The notes: generated by a model not told the origin, from the sequence alone. A stretch of 64,000 bases of DNA from Hymenobacter piscis (GCF_018760735.1 NZ_JAHHZN010000002.1:1-64000), one strand, 5' to 3'. Shown: positions 23,658 to 32,494, numbered from the stretch's first letter. A program made the numbers and translations.

Positions 23658-24278
23658 TCACTCAAACCGCCACACCCGCTCCGGCGTGAGGCAGGCGTGC
23701 AGGCGCACGTCGCCGGCCCAGGCATCCAGTATGCGGGGCACCGGCGGCTCCAGGCTCACTCCAATGCGCAGGGCCTCGGGCCGGCATTCCGGCAGAAACC
23801 GGTCGTAGAAGCCCTTGCCGTAGCCTACGCGGTGGCCGGCTTCATCGAAGGCCAGCAGCGGAATCAGTACGGCATCCAGTTGAGTGGGGCTTACCTCCGC
23901 CGCGCCCACCGGCTCCGGGATTCTCCAACGGTTTTCCAGCAGCGGCGTGTCGGGCGTGAGGTAGAAGTGGCGGAGCGTGTGGCCATCGGGCTGCACCACG
24001 GGCACGGCCAGCTGCACAGTGGGCCCAGCAACCCACAACTCCCGGATCAGCGGCCAGGTATTGGGCTCGTGCTGCTGCGGAATGGGCAGAAACAGGTGCA
24101 GCCACTGCCACTGTGCCACCGGGAAACTGGCCAATAGCTGCTGCCACAATGCGGCGCTGCGGTGCGCCACTTCGGCTTCGGGCAGGGCCCGGCGGCGGGC
24201 CAGGGCTTCGCGGCGGAGGTCGGCTTTGGTCACGGCTTTCCGTAATTCGTTGTTCGTATATCGTGCGGATGTACTCAT
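23658..24278 (-). CDS. 5-formyltetrahydrofolate cyclo-ligase
   Basis: Converts 5-formyl-THF with ATP to 5,10-methenyl-THF. 206 residues. Basic N-terminal KADLRREALARRRALPE and the family signature VGYGKGFYDRFL near residue 155 support this, as does LIPLLAFDEAGHRVGYG. The ATP-binding LPIPQQHEPNTWPLI region fits. It is transcribed with bshC upstream (36-base gap). Folate-related, but far from folP in the window. Confidence 0.92.
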   Translation of the reverse strand: MSTSARYTNNELRKAVTKADLRREALARRRALPEAEVAHRSAALWQQLLASFPVAQWQWLHLFLPIPQQHEPNTWPLIRELWVAGPTVQLAVPVVQPDGHTLRHFYLTPDTPLLENRWRIPEPVGAAEVSPTQLDAVLIPLLAFDEAGHRVGYGKGFYDRFLPECRPEALRIGVSLEPPVPRILDAWAGDVRLHACLTPERVWRFE

Positions 24279-24314
24279 TCAGCTTCATCCGAAAAACGAA
24301 TCACAAAAAACGAG

Positions 24315-25907
24315 TTACTCCTCTTCCAGCACCGTGAACTCCAGGGCCAGCGGGTCGAAGGCGTCCAGCAGCTGATTGATGAAACCGGGGTTGTTGATGA
24401 GGATGTTGAGCACGTTGTCGGAGCGTTCCTGGAGGTGACCGTTGGGCAGCAGCTTGCTCAGCAGGTTGCTGAGCTGCTGGTAGGCGGTTTCGTGCTTGGC
24501 TTCGGCGGCTTTGCTCAGGCGCTTTTCCAGGTTGCCCAAGATGCCGCTGGCTTTCTGCTGCTCGGCGGCCACGGCTTTTACCAGCGTGGGGTCGAGGCGC
24601 CGGGCCAGAGCGGCTACGGCTTCGAAGGCGGCGGCCAGCTGCTGCTGCTCGGCGGCCAGGTTTACTTCCTCCTGACCCAGGTGGGCACCCACCCGCTGCT
24701 TGAGCGTCGGCAGGTCCAGGAAGATGTCGGTGGTTTCCAGGCCCAGCTTGCGCAGTTTGCCGGCATTGACTTTGCTGATGAACTGGGCCGAGTTGCGGGG
24801 CAGCAGCACCGGAAATGGCACCTGGTTCTGGTCGAATACGCCCCTGAGCTGGAACCAGTAGGCCACCTCCGCCCCGCCCCCGATATAACAGAGGTTGGGC
24901 AGCAGCAGCTCCTGGTACAGGGGCCGCAGCACCACGTTGGGGCTGAACTGCTCGGGATGCTCCTGGGCCAGCGCCAGCAGCTCGGCCTGGGTGTGGCAGC
25001 GGCCGGTGTTGCGCACCGTAATCTGCACGCAGTCCTGGGCCGCGTCGTACTCCAGCCGCTCCCGCTTGCCGCCGTCGGTGAGGAAGAACAGGTTGAGGGG
25101 GCGCGAGTAGACCTGGGGCTTGTAGCCGGCGGCTTCGAGGCGGGCGTTGGCCGCCTGCACGGCCTGGTTGGAGGCCTGCGCCTGAATCTCCTGCTCCAGC
25201 ACCGGTACCAGCGCCTGCTTCAGCGCCGGCACATCCGCATCCAGACTCACCAGCCCGTACTCGCCAAACAGGTCGTGCGTCAGGCGGCGGGTAGCTTCGG
25301 CCAAGGTGCCCGACTGCGCATAGGCCTCGCGGAACAGCGCCGGCACATCGGCGGGCAGCTGGTCGAGCAGCTCCTCTTTCAGGCCCGCCAGCGGCAACCG
25401 ACCCACGGGGCCGCCCTGGTCGGCGGCGTTCCACTCATACTTTTTGCCGAACAGGTTGAGGTGGTTGATTTCGGCGAAGTCGTGGTCTTCGGAGGCCATC
25501 CAGTACACCGGCACGAAATCGTACTGCGGGTATTGCGCCTTCAGCTGCCGGGCCAGCTTCACGGCCGTCACAATCTTGTAGATGAAGTATAGCGGCCCGG
25601 TGAGCAGGTTGAGCTGGTGGCCGGTGGTGATGGTGAACGTCGTGTCCTTCGCCAGCAGCTCCAGATTGGCCTGTACCGCCGGATTTACCGCAGGCAGCGC
25701 GGCGTACTGCCGGCGTAGCTCGGCTACCAGCCGTTGCCGCGCCTCGGGCGTGTACTGGGCCTGCTTCTCTTGTATCTGCTCCTCGAAGGCAGCCAGCGTG
25801 GGGAAGCGGTGGTAAAACGGCTGCAACGCTTCCGCCCGGGCCAGATAATCGGTGAGCAAAGAGGAAAACGCGCCGGTTTCGGCGTACGAAAGAGTCGTGA
25901 CGGACAT
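24315..25907 (-). CDS. bshC: Bacillithiol biosynthesis cysteine-adding enzyme
   Basis: The last step of bacillithiol synthesis, joining cysteine to glucosaminyl-malate; cytoplasmic. 530 residues, within the BshC range. Recognisable stretches include FTITTGHQLNLLTGPLYFIYK near residues 92-112, FVPVYWMASEDHDFAEINH and the C-terminal coiled coil (AEQQQLAAAFEAVAALARRL, then KASGILGNLEKRLSKAAEA). It stands first in a three-gene run with the cyclo-ligase and exbD. Upstream is composite hairpin element A3. Other bacillithiol genes are not in the window. Confidence 0.95.
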   Translation of the reverse strand: MSVTTLSYAETGAFSSLLTDYLARAEALQPFYHRFPTLAAFEEQIQEKQAQYTPEARQRLVAELRRQYAALPAVNPAVQANLELLAKDTTFTITTGHQLNLLTGPLYFIYKIVTAVKLARQLKAQYPQYDFVPVYWMASEDHDFAEINHLNLFGKKYEWNAADQGGPVGRLPLAGLKEELLDQLPADVPALFREAYAQSGTLAEATRRLTHDLFGEYGLVSLDADVPALKQALVPVLEQEIQAQASNQAVQAANARLEAAGYKPQVYSRPLNLFFLTDGGKRERLEYDAAQDCVQITVRNTGRCHTQAELLALAQEHPEQFSPNVVLRPLYQELLLPNLCYIGGGAEVAYWFQLRGVFDQNQVPFPVLLPRNSAQFISKVNAGKLRKLGLETTDIFLDLPTLKQRVGAHLGQEEVNLAAEQQQLAAAFEAVAALARRLDPTLVKAVAAEQQKASGILGNLEKRLSKAAEAKHETAYQQLSNLLSKLLPNGHLQERSDNVLNILINNPGFINQLLDAFDPLALEFTVLEEE

Positions 25908-25986
25908 ACGAGAGAAGGATAATCGGGCTATAACCGGCCAGCGGCCACAAAGTAACTGGGTATTTTTTGGGATGGGCTGAATAAAC

Positions 25987-26126
25987 GAACGTCATTCCGA
26001 GCGAAGGCGGAGCCGAAGCCGAGGAATCTCGCGTGCTGATGTTGCGCCAGTAAACCCTTACGACAGGATTACTATTGCACGCGAGATTCCTCGGCTCCGG
26101 CTCCACCTTCGCTCGGAATGACGTTC
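25987..26126. repeat. Hairpin element A3 (CATTCCGAGCG family)
   Basis: Arms GAACGTCATTCCGAGCGAAG... and ...CTTCGCTCGGAATGACGTTC enclose a loop with TACGACAGGATTACTATTGCA. The arms are longer than in A1 because of a repeated GGAGCCGAAGCCGAGG segment. No tandem-word outer arms are present. It lies between the bshC start and the rimO stop. It is a short-right-arm (deletion) subtype like A1. Confidence 0.9.
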
Positions 26127-26153
26127 CTTTTGCCTTTGACAGCTCAAAAAAAC

Positions 26154-27467
26154 CTACACCAGCTTGCCGTACAGGTCGAAGTCCGAGGCCTCGGTAATCT
26201 GCACCTGGGCGAAGTCGCCGAGGCGCACGTAAGTGTCTTTGGTGGCGGGAACCAGCACTTCGTTGTCTACCTCGGGCGAATCGAACTGGGTGCGGCCCAC
26301 GAAGTAGCCACTTTCCTTGCGGTCGAAGAGCACCTTGTGGGTCTGGCCCACGCGCTCCTCGTTCAACTCCATCGAAATGCCCTGCTGCAACTCCATAATC
26401 TGGTCGGCGCGGTCCTGCTTTACTTCGGCGGGCACGTTATCTTCTAGGGTATAGGAGTGCGTGTTGTCCTCGTGCGAGTAGGTGAAGATGCCCAGGCGGT
26501 CGAAGCGGGTTTCCTCCACGAAATGGTAGAGGTCCTCAAAATCTTGCTGGGTTTCGCCGGGGTGGCCGGCAATGAGCGTGGTGCGCAGCGCAATGCCCGG
26601 CACGCGCTGGCGGATGGTGTCCACCAGCTCCACCGTGCGGCGCTTGCTGATGCCGCGGCGCATGGTTTTCAGCATGTTATCCGAAATATGCTGCAAAGGC
26701 ATATCCAGGTATTTGCAGATGTTGTCCCGCTCGTTCATTACGTCCAGCGCGTCCATCGGGAACTGCGAGGGGTAGGCGTACTGCAGCCGGATCCAATCGA
26801 TGCCGTTCACGTCGGACAGGTTGCGGAGCAAATCGGCCAGCTTCCGCTCGCCGTAGTGCTGCAGGCCGTAGTAGGTCAGGTCCTGGGCAATGAGAATCAG
26901 CTCCTTGGTACCCATGCTGGCCAGCCGGTTGGCTTCCTTCACCAGGTCCTCGATGGGGCGGTCCATGTGCTTGCCGCGCATGAGCGGGATGGCGCAGAAC
27001 GAGCAAGGCCGGTTGCAGCCCTCAGCAATCTTGAAGTAAGCGTAGTGCTTGGGCGTGGTCAACAACCGCTCGCCCACCAGCTCGTGCATGTAGTCGGCCT
27101 CCAGCGTTTTCATCAGCTGGGGCAGCTCCAGGGTGCCGAAGAAGGCATCCACCTGCGGGATTTCCACCTCCAGGTCATCCTTATAGCGCTGCGAGAGGCA
27201 GCCCGTCACGTACAGCTTGTCCAGCTTGCCAGCTTCCTTCTCGTCGGCGTAGCGCAGGATGGTGTCGATGCTTTCCTGCTTGGCGTTGTCGATAAAGCCG
27301 CAGGTGTTGATGATGACGATGTTGGCGTCGCTCTGGTCGGCTTCGTGCGTCACGTCAAACTGGTTGGCGCGGAGCTGGCCCATGAGCACCTCCGAGTCCA
27401 CGAGGTTCTTGGAGCAGCCGAGGGTGATGACGTTGACTTTATTGGCCTGCTGGCTTCTTACTTTCAT
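26154..27467 (-). CDS. rimO: Ribosomal protein S12 methylthiotransferase
   Basis: A radical-SAM enzyme that adds a methylthio group to an Asp of ribosomal protein S12. 437 residues. N-terminal UPF0004 domain begins VNVITLGCSKNLVDSEVLMG, the radical-SAM cluster is in GCNRPCSFCAIPLMRGKHMD, and a C-terminal TRAM-like domain (VGRTQFDSPEVDNEVLV region) follows. ATG 27467 is chosen; the in-frame extension to 27605 reads across the promoter. It lies downstream of ftsY, separated by hairpin A4, and has its own -7 element. This ftsY-rimO order is seen in many Bacteroidota. Confidence 0.95.
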   Translation of the reverse strand: MKVRSQQANKVNVITLGCSKNLVDSEVLMGQLRANQFDVTHEADQSDANIVIINTCGFIDNAKQESIDTILRYADEKEAGKLDKLYVTGCLSQRYKDDLEVEIPQVDAFFGTLELPQLMKTLEADYMHELVGERLLTTPKHYAYFKIAEGCNRPCSFCAIPLMRGKHMDRPIEDLVKEANRLASMGTKELILIAQDLTYYGLQHYGERKLADLLRNLSDVNGIDWIRLQYAYPSQFPMDALDVMNERDNICKYLDMPLQHISDNMLKTMRRGISKRRTVELVDTIRQRVPGIALRTTLIAGHPGETQQDFEDLYHFVEETRFDRLGIFTYSHEDNTHSYTLEDNVPAEVKQDRADQIMELQQGISMELNEERVGQTHKVLFDRKESGYFVGRTQFDSPEVDNEVLVPATKDTYVRLGDFAQVQITEASDFDLYGKLV

Positions 27468-27551
27468 GCTGGATGGAGTAGGCGGGCGGCCAGGCAATTT
27501 CTTATCAGTGAGAAACTTGCCCGCGTCTGGCCCGCGACGAAAATCGGACCG

Positions 27552-27559
27552 CAAAGGTA
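27552..27559 (-). promoter_or_regulatory. -7 element (TACCTTTG) of rimO
   Basis: TACCTTTG matches TAnnTTTG and lies 84 bases before the rimO ATG. Confidence 0.6.
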
Positions 27560-27628
27560 CGCAGGCGGCAACACCTTTTCCTACTGAGGAAGTTTCTTTT
27601 GCCAACCGGAACCGCGGGTGTAGAAACA

Positions 27629-27721
27629 GTCATTCCGAGCGGAGCGAGGAATCTCGCGTGCTGACGTTGAAGTACTTCTGCAACGTCAGCACGCGAGATT
27701 CCTCGCTCCGCTCGGAATGAC
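27629..27721. repeat. Hairpin element A4 (CATTCCGAGCG family, short loop)
   Basis: Two perfect 41-base arms (27629-27669 and 27681-27721) around an 11-base loop; the usual loop with CGACAGGATTACC is absent. It lies between the ftsY stop and the rimO promoter. There is no T-run on the minus strand, so it is not a standard terminator, though it could still affect read-through from ftsY. Confidence 0.92.
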
Positions 27722-27738
27722 GAGCCGGATGGTAAGGC

Positions 27739-28716
27739 CTACTTCTTAAACAGCGAATTCACGAACGTCGTCCGGTCGAACAGCTGCAAATCGGTCATCT
27801 TCTCGCCCACGCCGATGTAGCGCACGGGCACCTGGAGCTGATCGGAAATGCCGATGACCACGCCGCCCTTGGCCGTGCCGTCGAGCTTGGTGATGGCCAG
27901 GGCCGATACTTCGGTGGCTTTGGTGAACTCCTTGGCTTGCAGGAAGGCGTTCTGGCCGGTGCTGCCATCGAGCACCAGCAGCACCTCGTGGGGCGCATCG
28001 GGAATCACCTTCTGCATCACGCGCTTGATTTTGCTCAGCTCGTTCATCAGGTTCACCTTGTTGTGCAGGCGGCCCGCCGTGTCGATAATCACCACGTCGG
28101 CGCCCATTTCCACGCCTTTCTGCACCGCATCGTAGGCCACGGAGGCCGGGTCGGTGTTCATGCCGTGCGAAATGACGGGCACGCCCACCCGCTGGCCCCA
28201 GATGATGAGTTGATCCACGGCCGCCGCCCGGAAGGTATCCGCCGCCCCGAGCACTACCTTCTTGCCAGCCGAGTGGAAGCGGTGGGCCAGCTTGCCGATG
28301 GTCGTGGTTTTGCCCACGCCATTCACACCCACCACCATAATCACGAAGGGCGAGCCGGGGCTGTCGGGCCGGTCGAGGATGGCGCGGGAGCCAGTGGCGC
28401 CACTGTTGGCGTCGAGCAGCTCCACGATTTCCTCGCGCAGGATGCGGTCCAGCTCCGAGGTGCTCACGTACTTGTCGCGGGCCACGCGCTTCTCGATGCG
28501 GTCAATGACCTTCACCGTGGTATCGATGCCCACGTCGGCGTGTACCAGCATGGTTTCCAGGTCGTCGAGCACGGCCTCGTCCACGGTGTTGCGGCCGGCT
28601 ACGGCTTTGCTGAGCTGGTCGAAGAAGCTGGTTTTGGTTTTCTGCAGCCCCTCATCGAGGGCCTGCTGCTGCTCCTTGCTTTCCTTGTCCTTCTTGAAAA
28701 AATCGAAGAGGCCCAT
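27739..28716 (-). CDS. ftsY: Signal recognition particle receptor
   Basis: The SRP-GTPase that receives ribosome-SRP complexes at the membrane. 325 residues. A short N-terminal helix (MGLFDFFKKDKESKEQQQAL, no acidic A domain) is followed by the NG domain: P-loop VVGVNGVGKTTTIGKLAHRF, GAADTFRAAAVDQL, DTAGRLHNK and TKLDGTAKGG. Start ATG 28716; an extension to 28764 is dismissed. In Bacteroidota it commonly stands after rpmB-rpmG-DUF4295, as here, but separated from them by hairpin element A5. Confidence 0.97.
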   Translation of the reverse strand: MGLFDFFKKDKESKEQQQALDEGLQKTKTSFFDQLSKAVAGRNTVDEAVLDDLETMLVHADVGIDTTVKVIDRIEKRVARDKYVSTSELDRILREEIVELLDANSGATGSRAILDRPDSPGSPFVIMVVGVNGVGKTTTIGKLAHRFHSAGKKVVLGAADTFRAAAVDQLIIWGQRVGVPVISHGMNTDPASVAYDAVQKGVEMGADVVIIDTAGRLHNKVNLMNELSKIKRVMQKVIPDAPHEVLLVLDGSTGQNAFLQAKEFTKATEVSALAITKLDGTAKGGVVIGISDQLQVPVRYIGVGEKMTDLQLFDRTTFVNSLFKK

Positions 28717-28764
28717 GCGGGATTGGGGTCTGAGTTGGTGGGGTCCGGGGAACTGAGGCAACAA

Positions 28765-28870
28765 AGAACGTCATTCTGAGCGGAGCGAAGAATCTCGCGT
28801 GGCAAAGTAGCCCTAACATCAGGATGGCTTTAGCACGTGAGATTCTTTGCTTCGCTCAGAATGACGTTCT
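28765..28870. repeat. Hairpin element A5 (diverged CATTCTGAGCG form)
   Basis: Left arm AGAACGTCATTCTGAGCGGA at 28765 and right arm ending TCAGAATGACGTTCT at 28870. The arms differ at several positions and use CATTCTGAGCG/GAAGAATCTC instead of the usual words; the loop is short. It lies between the ftsY start and the DUF4295 gene. Confidence 0.88.
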
Positions 28871-28959
28871 GATTTTCCGTCGTTGCAGCTACAACGCAAA
28901 AAAGTCCCACGATGGCGGGACTTCTTTACTTTAAATCAGGTAGCCACATGGGCGCCGGA

Positions 28960-29121
28960 CTACTTAACGCCGCTGGAAATGTACTCCTGTACTTTGTCCA
29001 CGGGCACCATTTCCTCGCGGAAGGTGTAGGCTCCGGTTTTCTCCGATTTCACGGCACGAATTACTTTCGCCCAGTCTTTACCGGTAGCGGTTTTCAGGGT
29101 TGCTACTACTTTCTTAGCCAT
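28960..29121 (-). CDS. DUF4295 family protein
   Basis: 53 residues starting MAKKVVATLKTATGKDW and ending KVQEYISSGVK, all complete. The family is small, basic and Bacteroidota-specific, and is nearly always next to rpmG, as here (8-base gap). Its position suggests a ribosome-associated role, but that is inference. Confidence 0.9.
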   Translation of the reverse strand: MAKKVVATLKTATGKDWAKVIRAVKSEKTGAYTFREEMVPVDKVQEYISSGVK

Positions 29122-29129
29122 GACTCAGG

Positions 29130-29312
29130 TTATTTAATTTCCTTGTGAACAGTCATTTTGCGCAGTACGGGGTTGAATTTCTTCAACTCGATACGCTCGG
29201 GCGTGTTCTTACGGTTCTTGGTGGTGATGTAGCGCGAGGTGCCCGGCTGCCCCGAGTTCTTATGCTCAGTGCATTCAAGGATTACCTGCACCCGGTTGCC
29301 TTTCTTAGCCAT
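29130..29312 (-). CDS. rpmG: 50S ribosomal protein L33
   Basis: 60 residues, starting [18 protein letters not shown] and with the family core [19 protein letters not shown]. Only one Cys is present, so it is a zinc-free type. A -7 element lies 29 bases upstream. It is followed by the DUF4295 gene. Confidence 0.97.
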   Translation of the reverse strand: MAKKGNRVQVILECTEHKNSGQPGTSRYITTKNRKNTPERIELKKFNPVLRKMTVHKEIK

Positions 29313-29341
29313 CTCGACGGGGGTTTTTGGATTAAGGACTG

Positions 29342-29349
29342 CAAAGGTA
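29342..29349 (-). promoter_or_regulatory. -7 element (TACCTTTG) of rpmG
   Basis: TACCTTTG, 29 bases before the rpmG ATG; implies that rpmG and DUF4295 (and perhaps ftsY) have a promoter of their own, independent of rpmB. Confidence 0.6.
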
Positions 29350-29463
29350 CAAGGGAAATCGGAAATGCCAAATAGATTTGTTCATTGTTATGTGTGGTTA
29401 GGGCTTAGTGGTTAGGCACAACGGGGGCGGCAGGGGCCGCTTCCGCTCTTTTCCGCGGCTTGC

Positions 29464-31110
29464 CTAGCGCAGCTCCGGCAGGCGGAAGTCGTCCAGGGCG
29501 CTGGGCCGGGCCATCAGAGCCTCAATTTCGGCCACCGTCCGCGGCGCTTCCCGCGACAGATTTTCATAGCCCTGGCTGGTAATGAGCACGTCGTCCTCGA
29601 TGCGGACGCCGATATTCCACCACTTCCGGTCGCAGGGGCTGCCTTCGGGAATGTAGAGGCCGGGCTCCACGGTGATAACCTGGTTAGGGGCCAGCGGGCC
29701 GTAGGTACCCCGGTCGTGCACATCGAGGCCCAGGTAGTGCGAGGTACCGTGCGGGAAATAGCGGCGGGCCTCCTCCGGCTTCCGGATCAGGCCCAGCCGC
29801 AGCAGCCCCGCCGTAATTACGGCGCGGGCGGCCTTGTCGGGCGCCTGAAAATCGGCTCCGGGCCGGCAGGCGGCAAAACCGGCCTCCTGGGCCGCCAGCA
29901 CCAGCTCGTAAATCTGGCGCTGGGCGGGGCTGAACGTGCCGCCCGGCGGGATGGTGCGCGTCACGTCGGCCGTATAGCCGCGGTATTCGGCGCCGCAGTC
30001 CATGAGCAGCAACTCATTCTGCACCTGGGGCCGGCTGTTTTCGATGTAGTGCAGGATGCAGCCGTTGGCCCCGGCCCCCACAATGCTGGGGTAGCCTTCG
30101 AACTCGGCCCCGTACTTTCGGTACACGAACTCGTGCAGGCCCTGGACTTCCCGCTCGCTCAGGTCGGGCCGCACGGCTTTCATCACCTCCTGCTGGCCGA
30201 TGGCGCTGATGCGCACGGCCCGGCGCAGCAGCACCAGCTCCTGCGCGGTCTTCACCTGGCGCAACCCGTTCAGGGCGTCGTGGAGGGCGGTTATGTCGTA
30301 GCGGCTGGCGGGGCGGGCCGCCAGGGCCTGCGTGCGCTCCGCCGCCGTGGTGGCGTTCAGGTAGCCCTGCACGTAGGCATCCCGGGCCAGCGCGGGGAAG
30401 TCGCGGGTCAGACTTTCGAGCAGGGACCTGACGCCGGCCGGATTGCTCCCCCCGTAGCGCTGCATGGTGCGGTAGGCATCCTCCTGCCGGGCGTTAAAGT
30501 CGGCGGGAATGGCGGCCTGCCGGCGGAAAGCCGCCACCAGGTCGAACAGGTCGGCGGAATCGGTCGGGTTGTCGCGCACCTCGGTGGGCAGTTCCGTGAA
30601 CAGCACCGTGCGGAAGTCGGCCCAGCGGATACCGGCTCCGGCAAATTCCCGGTTATCGGCCACGAACTGGAGCTGGAGCTGCGCTTTGGCCCCGGCAGCC
30701 CCGAGGCGGCGGCCGGTCCACTGCTCGGCCCGGGGGTCGCGGGGCTGCACGAACAGCGCTTCCGTAACGTCGGCCTGCCCTGGCAGCGTCTGGGGTTCTT
30801 TGAAGAGCACCAGCACCGCCTCGGGCTCCGGGTAGCCGGTGAGGTAGTAAAAATCGGGGTTCTGGTGGTAGACGTAGTCCACGTCGTTGGCCCGGTTGCG
30901 CACGGGCGCGGCAAAGAGCACGGCTACCGACCGCGGCGGCAGGGCCTGGCGCAGCAGCTCGCGCCGCTCCCGGTGGAAGGCGGCCGGCAGGTGGTCGGCA
31001 GCGACGGAAGCCGGGGCGGGCGGCTGAGCGGCGGCGGCAGTGGTTGTGAGCAAGGCCAGCAGGGCCGGGCGCAGCCAGCGGAGCAGTGGCGCGAAGACTA
31101 AATTGGGCAT
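29464..31110 (-). CDS. Exported Xaa-Pro aminopeptidase (aminopeptidase P family)
   Basis: 548 residues with a signal-like N-terminus (LLRWLRPALLALLTTTAAAA). An N-terminal creatinase domain with YHQNPDFYYLTGYPEPEAVL is followed by the pita-bread metal site: LLMDCGAEYRGYTADVTRTI (two Asp), PHGTSHYLGLDVHD (His), VEPGLYIPEG (Glu) and RIEDDVLIT (Glu). It removes N-terminal residues before proline, probably in the periplasm. It stands between rpmB and rpmG, splitting a gene pair that is usually adjacent in Bacteroidota. ATG 31110 starts the signal peptide. Confidence 0.92.
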   Translation of the reverse strand: MPNLVFAPLLRWLRPALLALLTTTAAAAQPPAPASVAADHLPAAFHRERRELLRQALPPRSVAVLFAAPVRNRANDVDYVYHQNPDFYYLTGYPEPEAVLVLFKEPQTLPGQADVTEALFVQPRDPRAEQWTGRRLGAAGAKAQLQLQFVADNREFAGAGIRWADFRTVLFTELPTEVRDNPTDSADLFDLVAAFRRQAAIPADFNARQEDAYRTMQRYGGSNPAGVRSLLESLTRDFPALARDAYVQGYLNATTAAERTQALAARPASRYDITALHDALNGLRQVKTAQELVLLRRAVRISAIGQQEVMKAVRPDLSEREVQGLHEFVYRKYGAEFEGYPSIVGAGANGCILHYIENSRPQVQNELLLMDCGAEYRGYTADVTRTIPPGGTFSPAQRQIYELVLAAQEAGFAACRPGADFQAPDKAARAVITAGLLRLGLIRKPEEARRYFPHGTSHYLGLDVHDRGTYGPLAPNQVITVEPGLYIPEGSPCDRKWWNIGVRIEDDVLITSQGYENLSREAPRTVAEIEALMARPSALDDFRLPELR

Positions 31111-31215
31111 AGGAGCGCGAAAGACCAGGAGCCGGGGGCCACGTTGCGCACCGTTGGCGCGGAAGGCAGCGGGCCGCACCCGGGCTTCCGCAGCCGGACC
31201 GGCCCGAAACAACAC

Positions 31216-31272
31216 GAAGCTTCCGCGGCCCGCCGGCCTGAGTTATCAGGACCGGCCAACCGCGGAAGCTTC
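31216..31272 (-). terminator. Strong hairpin beyond rpmB
   Basis: GAAGCTTCCGCGG (31216-31228) pairs with 31260-31272, and GGCCGG parts pair inside. It lies 40 bases beyond the rpmB stop. No T-run follows, so it is a weak terminator or an RNA-processing/stability hairpin. Confidence 0.55.
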
Positions 31273-31312
31273 GCGAAGGAAAAAAATCGGGTAGTTTCTC
31301 GGAAAGAGAAGA

Positions 31313-31552
31313 CTAGTACACGATGAAGCCCTGCTCCTTGGCCTTCTTCAGGACCGACATGATGCCGTTCTTGTTGATGGTGCGGATGGTGCTGGTAGCC
31401 ACTTTCAACGTTACCCAGGCGTCCTGCTCGGGGATGTAGAAACGCTTCTTCTGCAGGTTCGGGTAGAACTTGCGCTTGGTTTTGTTGTTGGCGTGCGAAA
31501 CGTTGTTGCCTACGCGGGTACGCTTGCCGGTCAGATCACAAACTCGGGCCAT
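31313..31552 (-). CDS. rpmB: 50S ribosomal protein L28
   Basis: 79 residues. [20 protein letters not shown] and RRFYIPEQ-type [16 protein letters not shown] are family motifs; the single Cys at residue 5 is a CxLTGK form. It is complete and has its own gap upstream. Confidence 0.97.
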   Translation of the reverse strand: MARVCDLTGKRTRVGNNVSHANNKTKRKFYPNLQKKRFYIPEQDAWVTLKVATSTIRTINKNGIMSVLKKAKEQGFIVY

Positions 31553-31656
31553 GATATCAGGAACTTAGTGGTTTCAATTCGGAAAAACAGGGCCGCAAAT
31601 ATCGGAATATTCTGGCAGGAACAAAACCCGTTGGCTGAAAAATAGCGGGTTAGGGC

Positions 31657-31836
31657 TCAGATCTTTTTTCCGGATCCCCGATTTCGGTCCTTCGCCGCTC
31701 GCCAGGGGCAGTGCCGGCAGCCGTTGCCGCAGCAAAAACCCCGGCGGCGGTGGTACTGCTCGGTGAACACCAGGTAGCCTTCGGGGGTGAGGTAGTAGTC
31801 GCCGGGTTGCAGGGGTTGGGCGCTGAAATCGGGCAC
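31657..31836 (-). CDS. DUF5522 small cysteine-rich protein
   Basis: About 59 residues. The family core LTPEGYLVFTEQYHRRRGFC and then CGNGCRHCPW has four cysteines (C-C-x3-C-x2-C), a likely metal-binding knuckle. No ATG fits; GTG 31834-31836 (MPDFSAQPL) is the best start and is 20-25 bases downstream of a TATCTTGC element (31864-31871). The basic tail (KDRNRGSGKKI) is unusual. The role is unknown. Confidence 0.8.
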   Translation of the reverse strand: MPDFSAQPLQPGDYYLTPEGYLVFTEQYHRRRGFCCGNGCRHCPWRAAKDRNRGSGKKI

Positions 31837-31979
31837 GCGGAGGGGAAAAACGAGTGAGCAGCCGCAAGATACGCCGCCGCGGCCGCCCGCCCGGCCCGGA
31901 ACCAAACCCGGCGTTGATTGTATCTTAAGCCGGGCCCCGCAACGCCCCTTCTGTTTCCGGCCTTCTCTCTTCCTTCGCC

Positions 31980-32453
31980 ATGCGTACGTTCTGGTTGCTG
32001 CTGCTTGCTCTGCTGCCACTGGCCGGCCGGGCCCAGCCGACTGCTTCCGCGGCCCTGACCAGCCTGGTGCGGCAGACAGCGGCGGCCGACGGGCAGCTGC
32101 TGCCGGCCCCGTTGCTGCGTGCGGCCCACCGGAGCCTGGGCACGGCCCGCCAGCACTTCCGGGCCGGGGCGCCGGCCGGCCCCGCGCCCCGCCTCTACCT
32201 GCTGGTGCGCACCCTCAACGAAGCGGCCACGCCGGAACTGCTGGTGGTGGAACCCGCTTCCTGGCAGCAGACCCACCTGAGAGGCCGCATCGTGCGGGTG
32301 ACCGACGGCCAGGTCAGGGCCGCCGCCGCCGTGGAGTTCGAGGAGGCGGCCGTGCTGGACTGGCTTCTGCTCTACCCCGACGGCCGCGAGGCCGGCAACC
32401 ACTTCGGCAAATTCTGGGACCTGGAGGAGCGCCTGGCCAGCGAGGACCGCTAG
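31980..32453 (+). CDS. Secreted hypothetical protein, DUF2314-like C-terminus
   Basis: 157 residues with a signal peptide (MRTFWLLLLALLPLAGRAQP). The C-terminal half (LRGRIVRVTDGQ, VLDWLLLYPDGREAGNHF and GKFWDLEERL) has the pattern of DUF2314-like proteins, but I hold that weakly. It lies in front of rocD (72-base gap with a -7 element), so it is probably not in the same transcript. Confidence 0.5.
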   Translation: MRTFWLLLLALLPLAGRAQPTASAALTSLVRQTAAADGQLLPAPLLRAAHRSLGTARQHFRAGAPAGPAPRLYLLVRTLNEAATPELLVVEPASWQQTHLRGRIVRVTDGQVRAAAAVEFEEAAVLDWLLLYPDGREAGNHFGKFWDLEERLASEDR

Positions 32454-32486
32454 CTGGCCGGCCCGCGGCGGCCACCGGCTTTTCCG

Positions 32487-32494
32487 TAACTTTG
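32487..32494 (+). promoter_or_regulatory. -7 element (TAACTTTG) of rocD
   Basis: TAACTTTG matches TAnnTTTG, 31 bases before the rocD ATG. Confidence 0.6.

Noticed and set aside
28765..28870. Family A copies as ordinary terminators
   Set aside because: No T-run next to the stems and several copies lie between divergent promoters.
29716..31101. 461-codon plus-strand frame opposite the aminopeptidase P gene
   Set aside because: No start context, repetitive Gly/Gln/His content; shadow frame.
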